Positions 33,603 through 44,810 of a stretch of DNA of 64,000 nucleotides are shown piece after piece (the stretch's first letter is position 1; the number at the start of each line of letters is the position of its first letter). The notes beneath the pieces are model-generated. The model was not told where the DNA came from and made no database searches. It was given only the letters and a program-made list of their open reading frames with translations. A program made the position numbers and the translations under genes. The DNA is from Pictodentalium vernedei (Eukaryota; Mollusca; Scaphopoda; Dentaliida; Dentaliidae), in the NCBI GenBank assembly GCA_031216915.1, contig CM062290.1, forward strand, positions 385,312,718-385,376,717. Direction: 5' to 3'.

Positions 33603-34181
33603 TATCGCTCAAACTATATACATCTACTGATCTGTTTCATGTGTTTTCTATAAATGTGGCTTATGCCTTACAGACTTTAGCCCCTAATTTATCACATCGG
33701 GGAGAATAACAGCTGAAAATGTGAACAGCTTTCTATCAGTAAGTTATCATTTGGGATAACTCATCAAAGACAATACCACAGTGTGCACAGATACTTCTAT
33801 TGAAACTTGTAAAAACTCGGTCAGGCAGGTGGAATGTTTTTATTTTACAATCAATCGTTTTTTTCCCCTGATACAACAAAAATGTCTGGACCGATACAAA
33901 TTAGTATTAGCCACCATAACGTCTGTGAGCACATGTAACCATTTGATTCAGAAAGAGAACATTTTTCACATCATTTTGATAACAGTAATTACAGAACAAA
34001 TAAATCACCAACTCTGCAAAATAAAACTCGACAAGATCAAATTTTGCAATGATGATAATTTTATATAGGCCTGCCCTGTGTTGAAGCTGAAAACTTTGCC
34101 GGTTATAGTACAAGTGGAACAATGAATGGGGATTACATAATGCACAGCTCAAGAGCATAATACCATGATGTCATCATGATC

Positions 34182-34499
34182 TTAACTGGTTGAATGCTAG
34201 AAGCCATTATCATGACTCTATTGAAAAGTGCTGGAAGCCACTCGAGTGGCTCTACACTGTATGCATGAGCCTGAGATTTGATCAGCAGAAAAAGAAACGT
34301 TTTTCATATAAAATTGTCTAGTTGGAATTTAACGGAGAGTGCCTATTGGCACTCTCTAATAAATTGTAACAAACTGATTATTTATGTACAAAATCTTGCT
34401 AAACTTAGGCGACTTGTGCTGGTAGCAGGATATCTTTTAAAAAAAATTACCCATGTTTCAAATCACCTTTGGAAAATAATTTAGCACTCAACCAGTTAA
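34182..34499 (+). mobile_element. TTAA-D2 MITE (copy 2)
   Basis: Starts TTAACTGGTTGAATGCTAGA and ends TAGCACTCAACCAGTTAA, near-perfect ends. The hairpin GAGAGTGCCTATTGGCACTC is near 34335. Confidence 0.87.
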
Positions 34500-34821
34500 T
34501 TCATTAAAAAAGCAATTCATAAATGCTGAATGCTTGTCAAAATATATGTGAACAAGCCAAGAAAGGGAGGAATATTGTAAGATAAATCAGTTATTATCAC
34601 CAAGTAGGTTTCCAAGCTGGTAAGATAAATCTGTCATCACCACTGCATGTTAATTGAGAATCTAGTATCAAGCATCAATGGTTTTCCTATTACATATTGT
34701 GACTCCCCTAAAGGGCTCAACGTGATACAGAATATGAACACCATTTTGGCTTGATACAAGATTCCCGATTAATGCACAGTGGTGATAACACATATGCATT
34801 AGAACTATAAGTGGGTATTAT

Positions 34822-35090
34822 TTGAATGACCCAACGAATCAGCCACATCCGCCCACGAAATATGTAAATTCAGCATCTATAAAAATATTATTTTTCAAAA
34901 CATCTCAACCAAAACATATCATGTGACCCCTCTTTGGAACGATCTCGTCACGCTCGTTCCAATGAGGGGTCATATGATATGGTTTGGTATGATATGGTTT
35001 GGTTGAAATTTTTTGAAAATTTTTTTAAAATTTTTAAATGATATTTAAAACAATAAATTTTGGTATCGTCTGCGTTGGGTACAGGGTTAA
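34822..35090 (-). mobile_element. TTAA-A MITE (copy 10)
   Basis: Reverse orientation. The right end is TTGGGTACAGGGTTAA; the left terminus is decayed (TGAATGACCCAACGAATCAG). ATGATATGGTTTGGT is duplicated in tandem at about 34974-35003. Confidence 0.78.
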
Positions 35091-35445
35091 AAGCATGCCC
35101 AGTAATTCTTTTAACTGGTAGAATGCTGGAAACCCATATTTGGGCTTTATTCTGAAGTTCAGATGCTGCATCTTAAAAATTTTATATTCCATCGGTGTGC
35201 TTCATTTTATCTTTGAAGTCAAATTATTTAGTCTGGTTGTATTTGCCTTGTCACAATTTATGGGGGAGTGGCTCAAAGCACTCTCCCATAAATTGTGACA
35301 GGACAAAGATGTGTGAGCAAATTGTGATGATCAAAAATAAATTTAGCTCTCTACCAGTTAAGAATGCCCAATAATTCTTTTAAGAATGCACATTAAATCT
35401 TTTAAGAATGCCTGTTAATTCTTTTAAGAATGCCCATTAATTGCC
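35091..35445 (+). repeat. ~26-bp minisatellite with a D1 MITE inserted
   Basis: Units of TTTTAAGAATGCCCATTAAT type run from 35358 to about 35441, with one unit left of the MITE. The MITE (35111-35361) sits exactly in a unit's TTAA. Confidence 0.75.
35111..35361 (+). mobile_element. TTAA-D1 MITE (copy 4) inside a minisatellite
   Basis: Starts TTAACTGGTAGAATGCTGGA and ends AGCTCTCTACCAGTTAA. The hairpin is near 35247-35300. The repeat unit on each side shows that the target is TTAA and that it is duplicated. Confidence 0.87.
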
Positions 35446-35984
35446 CCCGACCTCTGAAGGAGGATTTGGGGGTATCTAGTGAAGCCCTCCATCCATCTGT
35501 CCACTCGGGCTTAGCAGAGGTACATTGTGGGGTTTACAATTTAGGGTCAGTGGTAGTTGTGGGATTGGGTTAGTACAGTGGCCACTTGTGGGGTAATTTT
35601 TTGCACTGTGGGGTTAATTTTTTGACCTTGTGGGGTCAGGGTTTAACATGGGAAAAACCCCACAAGTAAGAATGTATAATAATGTGCATCCTTCCGTCTG
35701 TCCGTACAAACATTTTGCATTGTAATTTCAAAGCCATTGGTCAGATTTGGATCTCCTTTGGTATGCTGATAGACCTACGTGGGGGATGGATATCCATAAG
35801 GCATGGGTTCCGTCCAATTAAGTTTCCCAGAGTTATGACTCTTTTTCATTTTTTGGACTGAATTTTTTCTGTTTTCACACTTTTGACTTAGAAGAAAATT
35901 TTTCTGTCCCACAATACTTTCAAGGCTACTTTGAACATGCCTACAGGTCGGGACAGTGACCCACGCTTTGCATGGCCCTTGTTC
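35446..35984 (+). other. Repeat-like sequence without a recognised gene
   Basis: GTGGGGT-rich words at about 35525-35665, then CATCCTTCCGTCTGTCCGTA and CAGATTTGGATCTCCTTTGG, phrasing I associate with dispersed invertebrate repeats. No open frame is supported. Confidence 0.4.
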
Positions 35985-36565
35985 TTAACCCTTTGAGACT
36001 TTAATTATCCTGACATTCAACTGACACTGGGAATTCAGTTTCTTCAATGTTTTTTTCAAAATGCGACGTCGGAAAGTACAAATAACAAGATATTTTTCAC
36101 ATTAGTGATTATCTGATTGAGGGATACATTATTTTTGGTGGTCTGAATTTGTTATTCAAAACATGTTTTATTACAAATTATTGGAGAGTGCCCACAGGCA
36201 CTCTCCAATAATTAGTAATAAGACAAATTTATATAAACAAAATATTATTTGTTTGACTGAATATGAAATATAAGCAAGGAAAGTGTTGGCTTTTGCTCTC
36301 GTATCTTCATTTTTGGAAAACCCTGATAGTGGCCTCTAGCACTCACAAGTTAAGAAGTCTTGACAGCAGGATAATATTAGTATTTTAACCTGCGATAACA
36401 TTTGGCTCAATTGTTGTCAATGAGCACTATTCAGGAAAAAATAGGAATTGAGGTGAAAAGTTTAAAAAAATTGAAAAATAATAACAAAACAAATGACCAC
36501 AAAGTATCAACGTGCTGTTTGATTTTGTACGTCATAAGACATACAAAAGTATCAAAGGGCTAAAT
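35985..36565. mobile_element. TTAA-Y element
   Basis: Ends TTAACCCTTTGAGACTTT and AAAGTATCAAAGGGCTAA. The centre has GGAGAGTGCCCACAGGCACT, the hairpin word of family D2, and a D2-like right end CTCTAGCACTCACAAGTTAA at about 36335-36354. Either a D2 copy is nested or the core was exchanged. Confidence 0.6.
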
Positions 36566-36650
36566 ATAATGCATACTTATTGTTTGTGGTGGTTATTATT
36601 TCAGATAACAGTGTAAGTGAAACAAAGAGAGTTGTCGGCAGTGGGTTTTA

Positions 36651-37645
36651 CAGTAGGCCGCCTTGGACTGGTCACTTTCCGTGGGTGAGCAATATTTCCG
36701 CGGATGTAATAATATAGGATTTTGAACACTACTTGTAGGGATAATCATCAAAAATTTAATTAATGATGCACAGGGTACAAACTGGTGCGTCATTAATTAA
36801 AATTTTGCTGATGATGACTTTTGTTACAGTAGAACCTGTCTTGAGAGACCGCCCTTTGGGCCACACAAAAGTGGTCTCTCAAGACAGGTGGTCTCTCATC
36901 ACAGGTTTCAGGTTTTCTAAGTTAGTGAATAACCAACCACAAAATTCAGAAATGGAGAAGTAATTACTTTGTTGTTGTTCTTGTTTATGAAGTTTTTGTA
37001 ACAAATTGAAATGGACTGTTATAAAAATTATAAAAATAAATTAGTGTTGAAAATCTTCATTGAAGATTTTCAACACTAATTTATTTTTATAATTTTTATA
37101 ACAGTCCATTTCAATTTGTTACAAAAAGATTTTCAACACAAATTTATTTTTATTCCTATCTGTCACATTTCAGGTATTATGAAATTGTTTATTCAGCAAT
37201 AATCCTAATCTTTTCACAGGGGTCTTATAAAAACATCTCATTCTTTACTGAGTTAGCAATTAAAACCCAATTAAGAGGTTTTAATACTTTTAATTATGTT
37301 AGTATAACCACAATGGAGTTTCCAATTCCAAAACAGGTAAAAAGTTTTTGTCATGGTTTCAGTCTTCAAAGGGGCGGTCTCTCAAGACAGGTCCATTATG
37401 GCATAAAAATACAAATTGGTACCAGGTCACAGCGGTCTCTCAAGACAGGTGGTCTCTCAAGACAGGTGGTCTCCCATAGCAGGTCCATTACAGAGTAAAA
37501 CCAATCGGTGCCTGGTAGATGTGGTCTCTCAAGACAGGTGGTCTCTCAAGACAGTGGTCTCTCAAGACAGGTTTTACTGTGCTTGGTAAATGCATGCGTG
37601 GACATCACTGCCCACATGTGAATTATGACCACTCCACAACGACTG
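36651..37645. mobile_element. TA-H MITE (copy 2) with a TA-G MITE nested
   Basis: Flanked by TA. Starts CAGTAGGCCGCCTTGGACTG and ends CACTCCACAACGACTG. The H hairpin is at 36756-36803. The G element (36827-37579) sits in the right arm after TTTTGTTA. Confidence 0.78.
36827..37579 (+). mobile_element. TA-G Tigger-like MITE (copy 3)
   Basis: Starts CAGTAGAACCTGTCTTGAGA and ends GACAGGTTTTACTG. TA on the left, TG on the right (mutated). Repeated GGTCTCTCAAGACAGG occurs at both ends. The central palindrome is at about 37000-37130. Confidence 0.85.
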
Positions 37646-38423
37646 TACTGTTACTTAGAGATAAGATTTATTTGTATGTATTCAGAAATAGTTACCCCAT
37701 GCAGAAGTGCTTGCTCTATGCAGATCTTACAGTGATGGAGAATAACTTTACAGAAAAAGAATGCTCTGCAGTCTTACTATTAAGTAATCAGCAAATGACA
37801 AGTAAAATAGTTGGGGTCATGTTAAAATGCTTTTGCTGGGTAGTTTCTTGAAGGCTTCAATAAATTTTTTTGGTTCACAGTGAATAGAATTATTATACAT
37901 TTATGAGTAGTGTCAGACAATGTCAAATTCTTTCTTCATGAAGTAATCACAAGAATATAATTGACGGCAAAGTTGTCGCCTTTGTGAATTAACTGTCAGT
38001 AGGAAAGCGCCTGTTACACCTTCTGCTTGTTCAACTAGTCAAATTATTTGTGAAGGAAGGGTGATAGCCAATTTTTAACCTGACAACATCAATGAAAGTC
38101 ATGAATTATGCAAACAAAGTGGTTGGTCAGAAAGAAGTTAGGGTCAGTGACAAAATGAACTTATTGCTACACTTTCATTGATTAATCATTCAATCATTTA
38201 ATTGATGTAGTCACCTTCAATGACCTGCGTCTGAGAAAGGCACAATATTTTTCTCTTGAGTTTCAAAGTTAATTGTCTTCCACACGCCACATCATCAAAA
38301 ATTAGTTGAAGTGGTGTTGTGACATGTATGCTGTTTGCCTTGCATAACATGCATCGTTATTAACTGGTTGAGTTCCAAATTATTTTTGGCTGTTAAAATA
38401 TTTTTACGTGTCTTTGGATTTGT
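37646..38423 (+). other. Unassigned sequence
   Basis: Mixed-composition sequence with no repeat ends, long frame or splice-like pattern that I can support. Confidence 0.4.
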
Positions 38424-38850
38424 AGCGGTCGAAGTATAAAGGCCATTTACCAACCAGCCTGGTTGGTCCGGATCTCTTAGTCTCGTGGAAAATCAGTCGC
38501 TTTGTGTGCTAGAGGTTGACGGCTTGAATCCTGGCTCCCACACTTATCTCTTCTCCTGTTACATTTAGGGTATCGTCTGATCCTCAGCAGTTGGTGGCAT
38601 TGTGGACACTGTGGTGATGCATGGCGGAGGTTTCGACCGCTCTGAGGTGGAATCTGGGGTGAGATTCATGGTGGGTGAATCTCAAAAGAAGGGGAGAGTA
38701 GTGTAGCGGTCAAGGTATAAAGGCCATTTTATCAACCAGCCTGGTTCGTCCGGATCTCTTAGTCTTGTGGTAAATCGGTTGCTTTGTGTGCTAGAGGTCG
38801 ATGGTTCGAACCCCGGCTCCTGCACTTATCTCTCCACCTATTACACATTG
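38424..38850 (+). repeat. tRNA-like repeat V, two tandem copies
   Basis: TATAAAGGCCATTT ... AACCAGCCTGGTT and CGGATCTCTTAGTCT occur twice, 274-280 bp apart. GGTTCGAACCCCGG in the second copy fits a pol III B-box. The spacer is GC-richer. A reversed relative lies at 8938-9255. Confidence 0.6.
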
Positions 38851-38864
38851 TTACAATTTATGGA

Positions 38865-39035
38865 AGAGGGCCTATAGGCAGTCTCCCACAAACAGTAACA
38901 AGGCAAATTTATGCAGATTAAATAATTTTACTTCAAAGATAATATGAAGCACATCCACAGAATATGAAGCCTTTAAGTTGGGGTACCTGCTCTTCAGAAT
39001 AAAGCCCAAAAATGGGCTTCCAGCACTCTACTAGT
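38865..39035 (-). mobile_element. TTAA-D1 MITE, partial, reverse
   Basis: The hairpin TTACAATTTATGGAAGAGGG and the arm ending GGCTTCCAGCACTCTACTAG are present. The opposite arm is missing. Confidence 0.65.
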
Positions 39036-39061
39036 GAACTCTTTTGGTCTGGAATATATAT

Positions 39062-39530
39062 AAAGTGTAGCCCACTTGATTGGATATCTATTAATCAAAA
39101 CACCCAGTTAATTGAATATAACTTCCAAATACCAAACCATTTACCATACCTTCTGTATAAATTTACCCTGCTGATTGCATATAGTTTGTAGAATAAACTC
39201 CTTTGTTAATTGAATAAAAAATCTTGTAATATGTTGAGAAATTACTGTGACATTAGCTTAATTACCCTTATTTATAGGTCTGTTTGGCCCAGGTAAATTC
39301 AGTACAGGCATTTAATCTATTATATTTTGTTTGACAGAGATCCATGAGCTTTGTGAAACAAAATATAATAGAATAAATGGTCAAACAAAATCAAACAAAA
39401 TATAATAGACTAAATGCTCAGATTATTTCTAGAATACAGGAAAGTGACCAAATTCCTCTCAATTGAATAAATATTCATGTTACTTCAATAATTCTTGTAA
39501 GCAAAATCTCTCTTCAATTAACTGATAGAG
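39062..39530 (+). mobile_element. TA-E MITE (copy 3), decayed
   Basis: GTAGCCCACTTGATTGGATA and several TTAATTGAATA words, with an imperfect TTGTTTGACAGAGATC hairpin near 39330. Part of the centre, ATAATAGA(C/A)TAAATG, is duplicated. Confidence 0.65.
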
Positions 39531-39532
39531 TT

Positions 39533-39798
39533 TTAAATTATTTTTCCAAGGTGATTTGTAGCATGAGTACATTTTTGTGAAAGATACAATGCTATAAGCA
39601 AGGGGAACCTTAATTATGATTTTGTTCATAAATAAATGTTTTGTTACCATGGTAACAAAACAATTTTATTTGAACATTTTTTTTTTCTACTACTCCACAA
39701 TTAACACGGTTATGCATACAGAGTAAAGCCATTAAAGTGGCTTCCAGCACTTTTCAGTAAAGTCCTGATAATGGCTTCTAGCAATCAACCAGCTGACA
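39533..39798 (-). mobile_element. TTAA-D2 MITE (copy 3), reverse, decayed
   Basis: AAATTATTTTTCCAAGGTGA through GCTTCTAGCAATCAACCAGC. The central hairpin is replaced by TTTTGTTACCATGGTAACAA. Confidence 0.65.
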
Positions 39799-39893
39799 GA
39801 GTTCCATTGTATGTATCAGAAAGATTAATTGTTTCAGCCAGTTCGGACTTCATGAGCAGATTATGCAATGATCTACAATTTTCTAGTAGAGAA

Positions 39894-40205
39894 TTGGGAG
39901 TGCGGTGGTTCAGTGGTTACAGCACTGGATTTCAAACTGAAAGGTCCACTGTTTTGTGTCCTTGGGCTAGACACTTAATGCTGATTGTCCATGTGGGGGC
40001 ATGATGACGGTGTGCCGATGGTGCACTTGTCTTCAACCAATGCTAACTCTGCTTGTGTGGAGTTAGTACAATGGGGAGTCTGAAAATTGCTTGCCATTGT
40101 TCGGGGATTGTCTCTGGGTCCTCCAGCTTCCTTCACCCATAAAACTGCCTGGCACGAGGTGACCCTAGCTGTTGAAAGTGTCATTAAGACCCAATAAAAA
40201 GAAAA
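39894..40205 (+). mobile_element. tRNA-headed SINE, second head type
   Basis: The head is GTGCGGTGGTTCAGTGGTTA then GCACTGGATTTCAAAC. The body has GTGTCCTTGGGCTAGACAC. The tail is GTTGAAAGTGTCATTAAGAC then CAATAAAAAG, a different 3' end from the ATTAGCCATTG type. Confidence 0.8.
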
Positions 40206-40928
40206 AAGTTAATATTTATGTTTGTTGTGAGGCAAGACTCATATTAGAGCCATAACCACAAAAAAAAGGAAATTTCAAAATTGGATGAAAATATGAAATT
40301 AGTTACTTTATTGCAATGTTTGCATTACATTGAGTGAGAGCAACTTCATGGTATTCTACAAACTTCTATTATACAGGTGCAAAAAAATCAATCTGATGTT
40401 TGTCTAATCACATTCAAGATTTTCATTTTAGTTGGTAACTTTTTCACAATTTCTAAATGAAGTGATGTCATAAAGATAGACTGACAAATTTGACATCTGT
40501 CTGGAAAAAAATATTTTCTGCACAGTTAACTATATATGTTTTTCCAGTGAAACTTTAGGAACTGATTATATTATTTTGTTGGAAAATGAAAGAAGCTGAG
40601 GTGTGTAAAAGAATATTGTGAGTTTTCCAAGTCTGATAAAATGATGATTGATGATGTAGTTCTTTGAAAAAAAAATAAAAATATATATATATAATAGAAA
40701 TTCATTTATTGTTGTGTTGTTAATGACCCTCTTTCATCTGGAGATAAATATAAGGAACTATGACAGACTTTGTTTTTATTACACACCTGTTCTATGAAAT
40801 TCCCATCTTCTGCAACACTATACCATGTGGAAAATGAAAATCCACTCTACACACATGTGCCAAACGGAAATTGTTGAGCAGTTGATTGATCACCTGAAAC
40901 TGAACTGATTGCGAAATAACTAAATAAA

Positions 40929-41081
40929 ATGTCTAAAACTGAAGGACATGGCAAGTTTAATGTGTACGAAAATAGCCAAGAAGAAATAGAGTCGATATAT
41001 GAAGGGGATAATGAATATCCAGAAGAAGAAGAGTATGAGTTCGCAAATTTGGTTGGTGATAAAATGTGTTCTTTTTGTTGA
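40929..41081 (+). CDS. Candidate first coding exon, acidic 50-residue frame
   Basis: An ATG with a favourable AAAATGT context opens a frame starting MSKTEGHGKFNVYENS. It is rich in Glu, Asp and Tyr (EEIESIYEGDNEYPEEEE) and ends at TGA 41079-41081. Codon use looks protein-like and no repeat family covers it. Possible donors near the end (for example GTGATA at 41055) are weak, so the exon boundary is unknown. I do not recognise the protein. It could be the start of a gene running right, perhaps with 60047-60163, or a transposase N-terminus, or chance. 40206-40928 shows no other feature except a short (TA)n at 40681. Confidence 0.3.
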   Translation: MSKTEGHGKFNVYENSQEEIESIYEGDNEYPEEEEYEFANLVGDKMCSFC

Positions 41082-41488
41082 TAGTTGTCAAATAAATTGC
41101 AGAGTGTCCTTCTGATAATTGTTTTTAGCTTAACTTGACAAAGTAAAGATAAGCTATTGCCATCATGCGTGCAGAAGTCTGTGATGTCTGTGAGTCTGTT
41201 CACATTTTCTTCAGCACAAGCTACACACCAAAGTTCTGGTCCAATCATCACGAAATTTCATATGCAGGTTCATGGTCATGCCTAGATGAGAACGTCCCCT
41301 GAAAATGTCTCTAAATTAGGCTAATTTAGGGCATTTGAAAAAAAAAAATTTAGGCTAATTTAGGGCATTTAAAAAAAAAAATTCTGGATTTGTGAAAACT
41401 AAACCTCTTCCCATCCCAACAATGATAGGGGTGCACCGCGTGTATACCATTCCCCAATTCAAACCTTTGGTCTTGGTGATATGCCTGC

Positions 41489-41681
41489 GAGGGGGCGCGG
41501 TGGCTCAGTAGGTAGAGGTGTAGGCCCACATGGGGGCACGGTGATACTGTGTACTAAGGCGTACTGCACATCGATGGTGCACTTGTCTTCAACCAATTAA
41601 AACCCTGCTTGTGTGGAGTTAGTATGTTGGGGAGCTGGCAGTTGCTCGCCATTGCTCAGTGGTTCTCTCCGGGTACTTTTA
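41489..41681 (+). mobile_element. tRNA-headed SINE, internally deleted
   Basis: The head GCGCGGTGGCTCAGTAGGTA jumps straight to the body at CCCACATGGGGGCACGGTGA, losing the B-box. The 3' tail is missing. Confidence 0.75.
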
Positions 41682-41907
41682 AATTGAGGCGGGTGAAAAT
41701 CAGCCCTCCTGGCCTTAGAAAATAATGATTACCATAACGGACTATTCCTAAAACCCACATCTTCTCAGATCTCTACTATGTTAGTGGTCTCTGTAAGATG
41801 GCAACACTGCCCCTCTCACACCTCTGGGCCTTGACAAGGGCTGGAGGTGTGGGAGGGGCAGTGTAGCCATCTCACAGACACTACCTTGTTTGCAGCACCA
41901 AATAAGA

Positions 41908-42006
41908 TGTACAAATCTCACTAGACAGAATTCATTAATAGCAAAACTTTATTTTGCCACTCGTAGCTTTTGTAAGCTTGAGGAGAGCTTTGGGGAGCGA
42001 TTTTTA
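41908..42006 (+). repeat. 99-bp direct repeat, left copy
   Basis: Starts TGTACAAATCTCACTAGACA and ends GGGGAGCGATTTTTA. The right copy is at 43742-43840, equal in length with two differences. Together they bracket a 1.73 kb duplicated segment. Confidence 0.92.
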
Positions 42007-42296
42007 TGGCTAATCATGACCGTGACAGTTTTATGGGTGGAGGAAGCCGGAGTACCCAGAGAGAACCACTGCCAAGCAACTGTCAGCTCCTCAACATTAT
42101 AACTCAAGCAGGGTTACGTCGGTCGAAGACATGTGCACCATCGACGTGCAGTAAGTCTTAGTACATGGTGTCATCATGCACTCATGTAGGCAACCGGGAT
42201 AAAGTGCCTTGCCCAAGGACACGACGCGGGTCGTCCCTGACAGGGATCAAACTCGGGACCTCTAGCATGGAAGTCCAACAGTCTACCACTGAGCGA
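42007..42296 (-). mobile_element. SINE within duplicated segment, tail truncated
   Basis: Minus-strand head with GAGTTTGATCCCTGTCAGGG, then the body GTGTCCTTGGGCAAGGCAC. The AT-rich tail is cut at the segment edge. Confidence 0.8.
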
Positions 42297-42358
42297 TTAG
42301 TTATTCAAGAATTTTGTATGCAAGTGTCATCTGCTTTTTATGTTAGGTGAATGGTTCA

Positions 42359-42900
42359 CTCCTGACCAGTAGTAACTGCATTGTGTCCTTGGGCAAGACA
42401 CTTAATCCTGATTGCACCCATGGTGGCATGCTGGTGCTGTGTACTAAGGCATACTACATGTTGCATGCATGATGGTGCATTTGCCTTCAACTGCTGTGCA
42501 GAGTTAGGAAGTTGGAGAATCTGACAGTTGCTCATCAGTGCTCGGTCGTTCTCTGGTTGGTACTCCGGCTTCCTCCACCAATAAAACTGTCTGACACAGG
42601 CCTGAAAATAAGCTGTCTGACATTTGCAAAATGAGGTTCCCAGAGGGTGAATTTGATGATGCTATCCCATACAGTGGGCCAATTTATCCTCTGCGGTACC
42701 TCTTTCTGTTTAGTTTTGAGACCCTGATTCAGATTGAAGTTCACAGAGGGTGAATTTAGTGATGTTACCCTGCTGTGCAGGGTAGCATCACTAAATTCAC
42801 CCTCCGGGGACCTCATTTTGCAGATGACAGTCTGCTTATTTTCTGGCTTAGTCTGACATGATGCAATCCTGGATATTGAAAGTGTTGTTAGACCAAAAAA
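42359..42900 (+). mobile_element. SINE body split by a C MITE
   Basis: TCCTGACCAGTAGTAACTGC then GTGTCCTTGGGCAAGACAC. The tail continues after the C element with GATATTGAAAGTGTTGTTAG. Matches the GTTGAAAGTGTCATTA-tail type. Confidence 0.75.
42597..42850. mobile_element. hAT-type MITE, family C (copy 4)
   Basis: Ends CAGGCCTGAAAATAAGC and TATTTTCTGGCTTA. The 8-bp target duplication GTCTGACA is perfect (42589-42596, 42851-42858). Confidence 0.92.
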
Positions 42901-43741
42901 ACAATCGAACAAGAGCACTGCCTAGCATTGCATAATACACCTGGTAGGCTTTTTTTAATTGAATATAACTACTGTTTTCATCCAACCAATAACAATGTAC
43001 CAAACCCCGATTCGAACTTAACCTGTATTTTAGTATTAGACCCAAACCAAGTTTGGTGCTGATCTACAAAGTGATTGTCTGGAAACCAAAATTTCCAAGT
43101 CAGTCTGTTCCATAACTCTGGTTTAGAAACCCCATTCACTCTTAAAATCACACTTGCACAGGTTCTCATGGTGGTTAACTTTTGTGCCAAGTTTGAAAAA
43201 GATTGGACAACGAATGGCTGAGAAACGCTCTGGACAAAAATGTGTAACAGGCTGCACAATTTCTAAGTCAGACTGTACCATAACTCTGGTTAGGAAAATC
43301 CAATCAAACTCAAAACCTCACATGCATAGGTTCTCATGGTGGTTATGTGCCACTTTGAAAAGAGACTGGACAACATTGGCGGAGAAATGCTCCAGACAAA
43401 AATCAATCCGGACGGATGGGCAGATAACCCATTTACTTAATATGACCGTTTTTTTCACGGGTGCATAATAAAAAAATCTTATGAGATAGAAATTACCTTG
43501 AAAATCACCAAATCCCCTTTGTTTATAGATCTGTCTGGCCTCACTATATCTAGTACAGGCATTTATTCTATTACATCTTGTTTGACAGAGAACTCTGTGA
43601 GTTCTGTCAAACAAGATATAATAGATTAAATGCACAGTTTATCTCTAAAATGCAGGAAAGTGACCAAATCCCTGCCAGCTGAATACTCCTGTTAAGAGAA
43701 TAATTTACATTTGCAAGTGGCTTTTCAATTGACAGTGTCAC

Positions 43742-43840
43742 TGTACAAATCCCACTAGACAGAATTCATTAATAGCAAAACTTTATTTTGCCACTCGTAG
43801 CTTTTGTAAGCTTGAGGAGAGCTTTGGGGAGCAATTTTTA
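43742..43840 (+). repeat. 99-bp direct repeat, right copy
   Basis: Starts TGTACAAATCCCACTAGACA. Differs from the left copy at C/T (position 11) and A/G near the end. Confidence 0.92.
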
Positions 43841-44136
43841 ACCCTCCCGCATTTTCAAGAGTGCCAGACCTGGGGTAGTGGTTTGAGAGAACAAGCACTG
43901 TCAAACATCTCAAGAGTTCCCTCAAGAAAATTACACTATTACAAATACTTCATAGAAACAGAGAAATTACAACACTACCTTAAAATACATAGTAATAAAG
44001 AGGAGAGGGTTCAAATGACTGAAGGCCTGAGAGTGGAAGCTTGATTTGACCAATTTAATCAGACCTTATACTAAGGATTGCATTTTCTAAATATCCACAG
44101 ATTCCAACTGGTGAATCTGAATAAAAAGATTCTTAA
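43841..44136 (+). other. Unassigned sequence
   Basis: No repeat or gene feature that I recognise. Confidence 0.4.
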
Positions 44137-44785
44137 AGAATGGGAGTGGGGTGGCTCAGTGGTTATGGCACTGGACTTCAAACCAAAAGGTTCACATTTC
44201 AATCCCCACCAGCGGTAACTGCTTGTGTCCTTGGGCAGGGAGCGCGGTGGCTCAGTTGGTAGAGGTGCAGGCTGACAGCTGAGAGGTCCTCGGTTCGAAT
44301 CCCACCTGCGGCAATCGCGTTGTGGCCTTGGGCAAGACACTTCATCTCCATTGCCCGCGTGGGGGCACGGTGGCGTTGTGTACTAGCACGTACTGCACGT
44401 CGATGATGCACTTGTCTTCAACCAATGCTAACCCTGCTTGTGTGGAGTTGGTATGTTGGGGAGCTGACAGTTGTTCGCTGTTGCTCGGTGGTTCTCTCTG
44501 GGTACTCTGGCTTCCTCCACCCGTAAAACTGTCATGGTCATGATTAGCCATTGTGCATAAATATGTGACCTTAAACACCAATAAATAAATAAATAGTCCT
44601 AGGGCAAAACACTTTATCCTGATTGCCCACTTGATGGCACAGTGGTACTGTGTACTAAGGCGTACGTTGGGAGTCTGACAGTTGCTCGTTGGCTCTCTCC
44701 AGGTACTCCGGCTTCCTCCACCCATAAAACTATCTGACACAAGGTAACCATGGCTGTCGAAAGTGTCATTAAACCCCAATAAAAA
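44137..44785 (+). mobile_element. tRNA-headed SINE (second head type) interrupted by another SINE
   Basis: The head GGTGGCTCAGTGGTTATGGC, then TGTCCTTGGGCA, is cut at the start of its body by 44238-44595. It resumes AAACACTTTATCCTGATTGC and ends GTCGAAAGTGTCATTAAACC with CAATAAAAAAG. Confidence 0.85.
44238..44595 (+). mobile_element. tRNA-headed SINE, full length, nested in a SINE
   Basis: Head with TGGCTCAGTTGG and GGTTCGAATCC; tail ATTAGCCATTGTGCATAAAT then ACACCAATAAATAAAT. The target duplication GTCCT(T/A)GGGCA is at 44227-44237 and 44596-44606. Confidence 0.92.
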
Positions 44786-44810
44786 AGAATTATATTCATA
44801 TTTCAGTGAG

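Larger units (their letters stand above)
42006..43738 (+). repeat. 1.73 kb duplicated segment, copy 1
   Basis: Nearly identical over its length to 46397-48130. It contains a reversed SINE (to about 42296), the right arm of a B MITE (42297-42358), a SINE body split by a C MITE (42597-42850), and an E element (about 42955-43738) that itself carries the AAACCCCATTCAC ... GTGCATAAT insertion. The matching open frames in both copies are repeat-derived. Confidence 0.88.

Noticed and set aside
38424..38850. tRNA gene
   Set aside because: B-box-like GGTTCGAACCCC is present, but no cloverleaf with paired acceptor stem could be drawn and the block is repeated as a dispersed element.
44071..44779. Cys/Arg-rich frames with repeated SFTGGGSRSTQREPPS-like peptide
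   Set aside because: Minus-strand translation of the SINE body; the same peptide appears at every SINE in the window.
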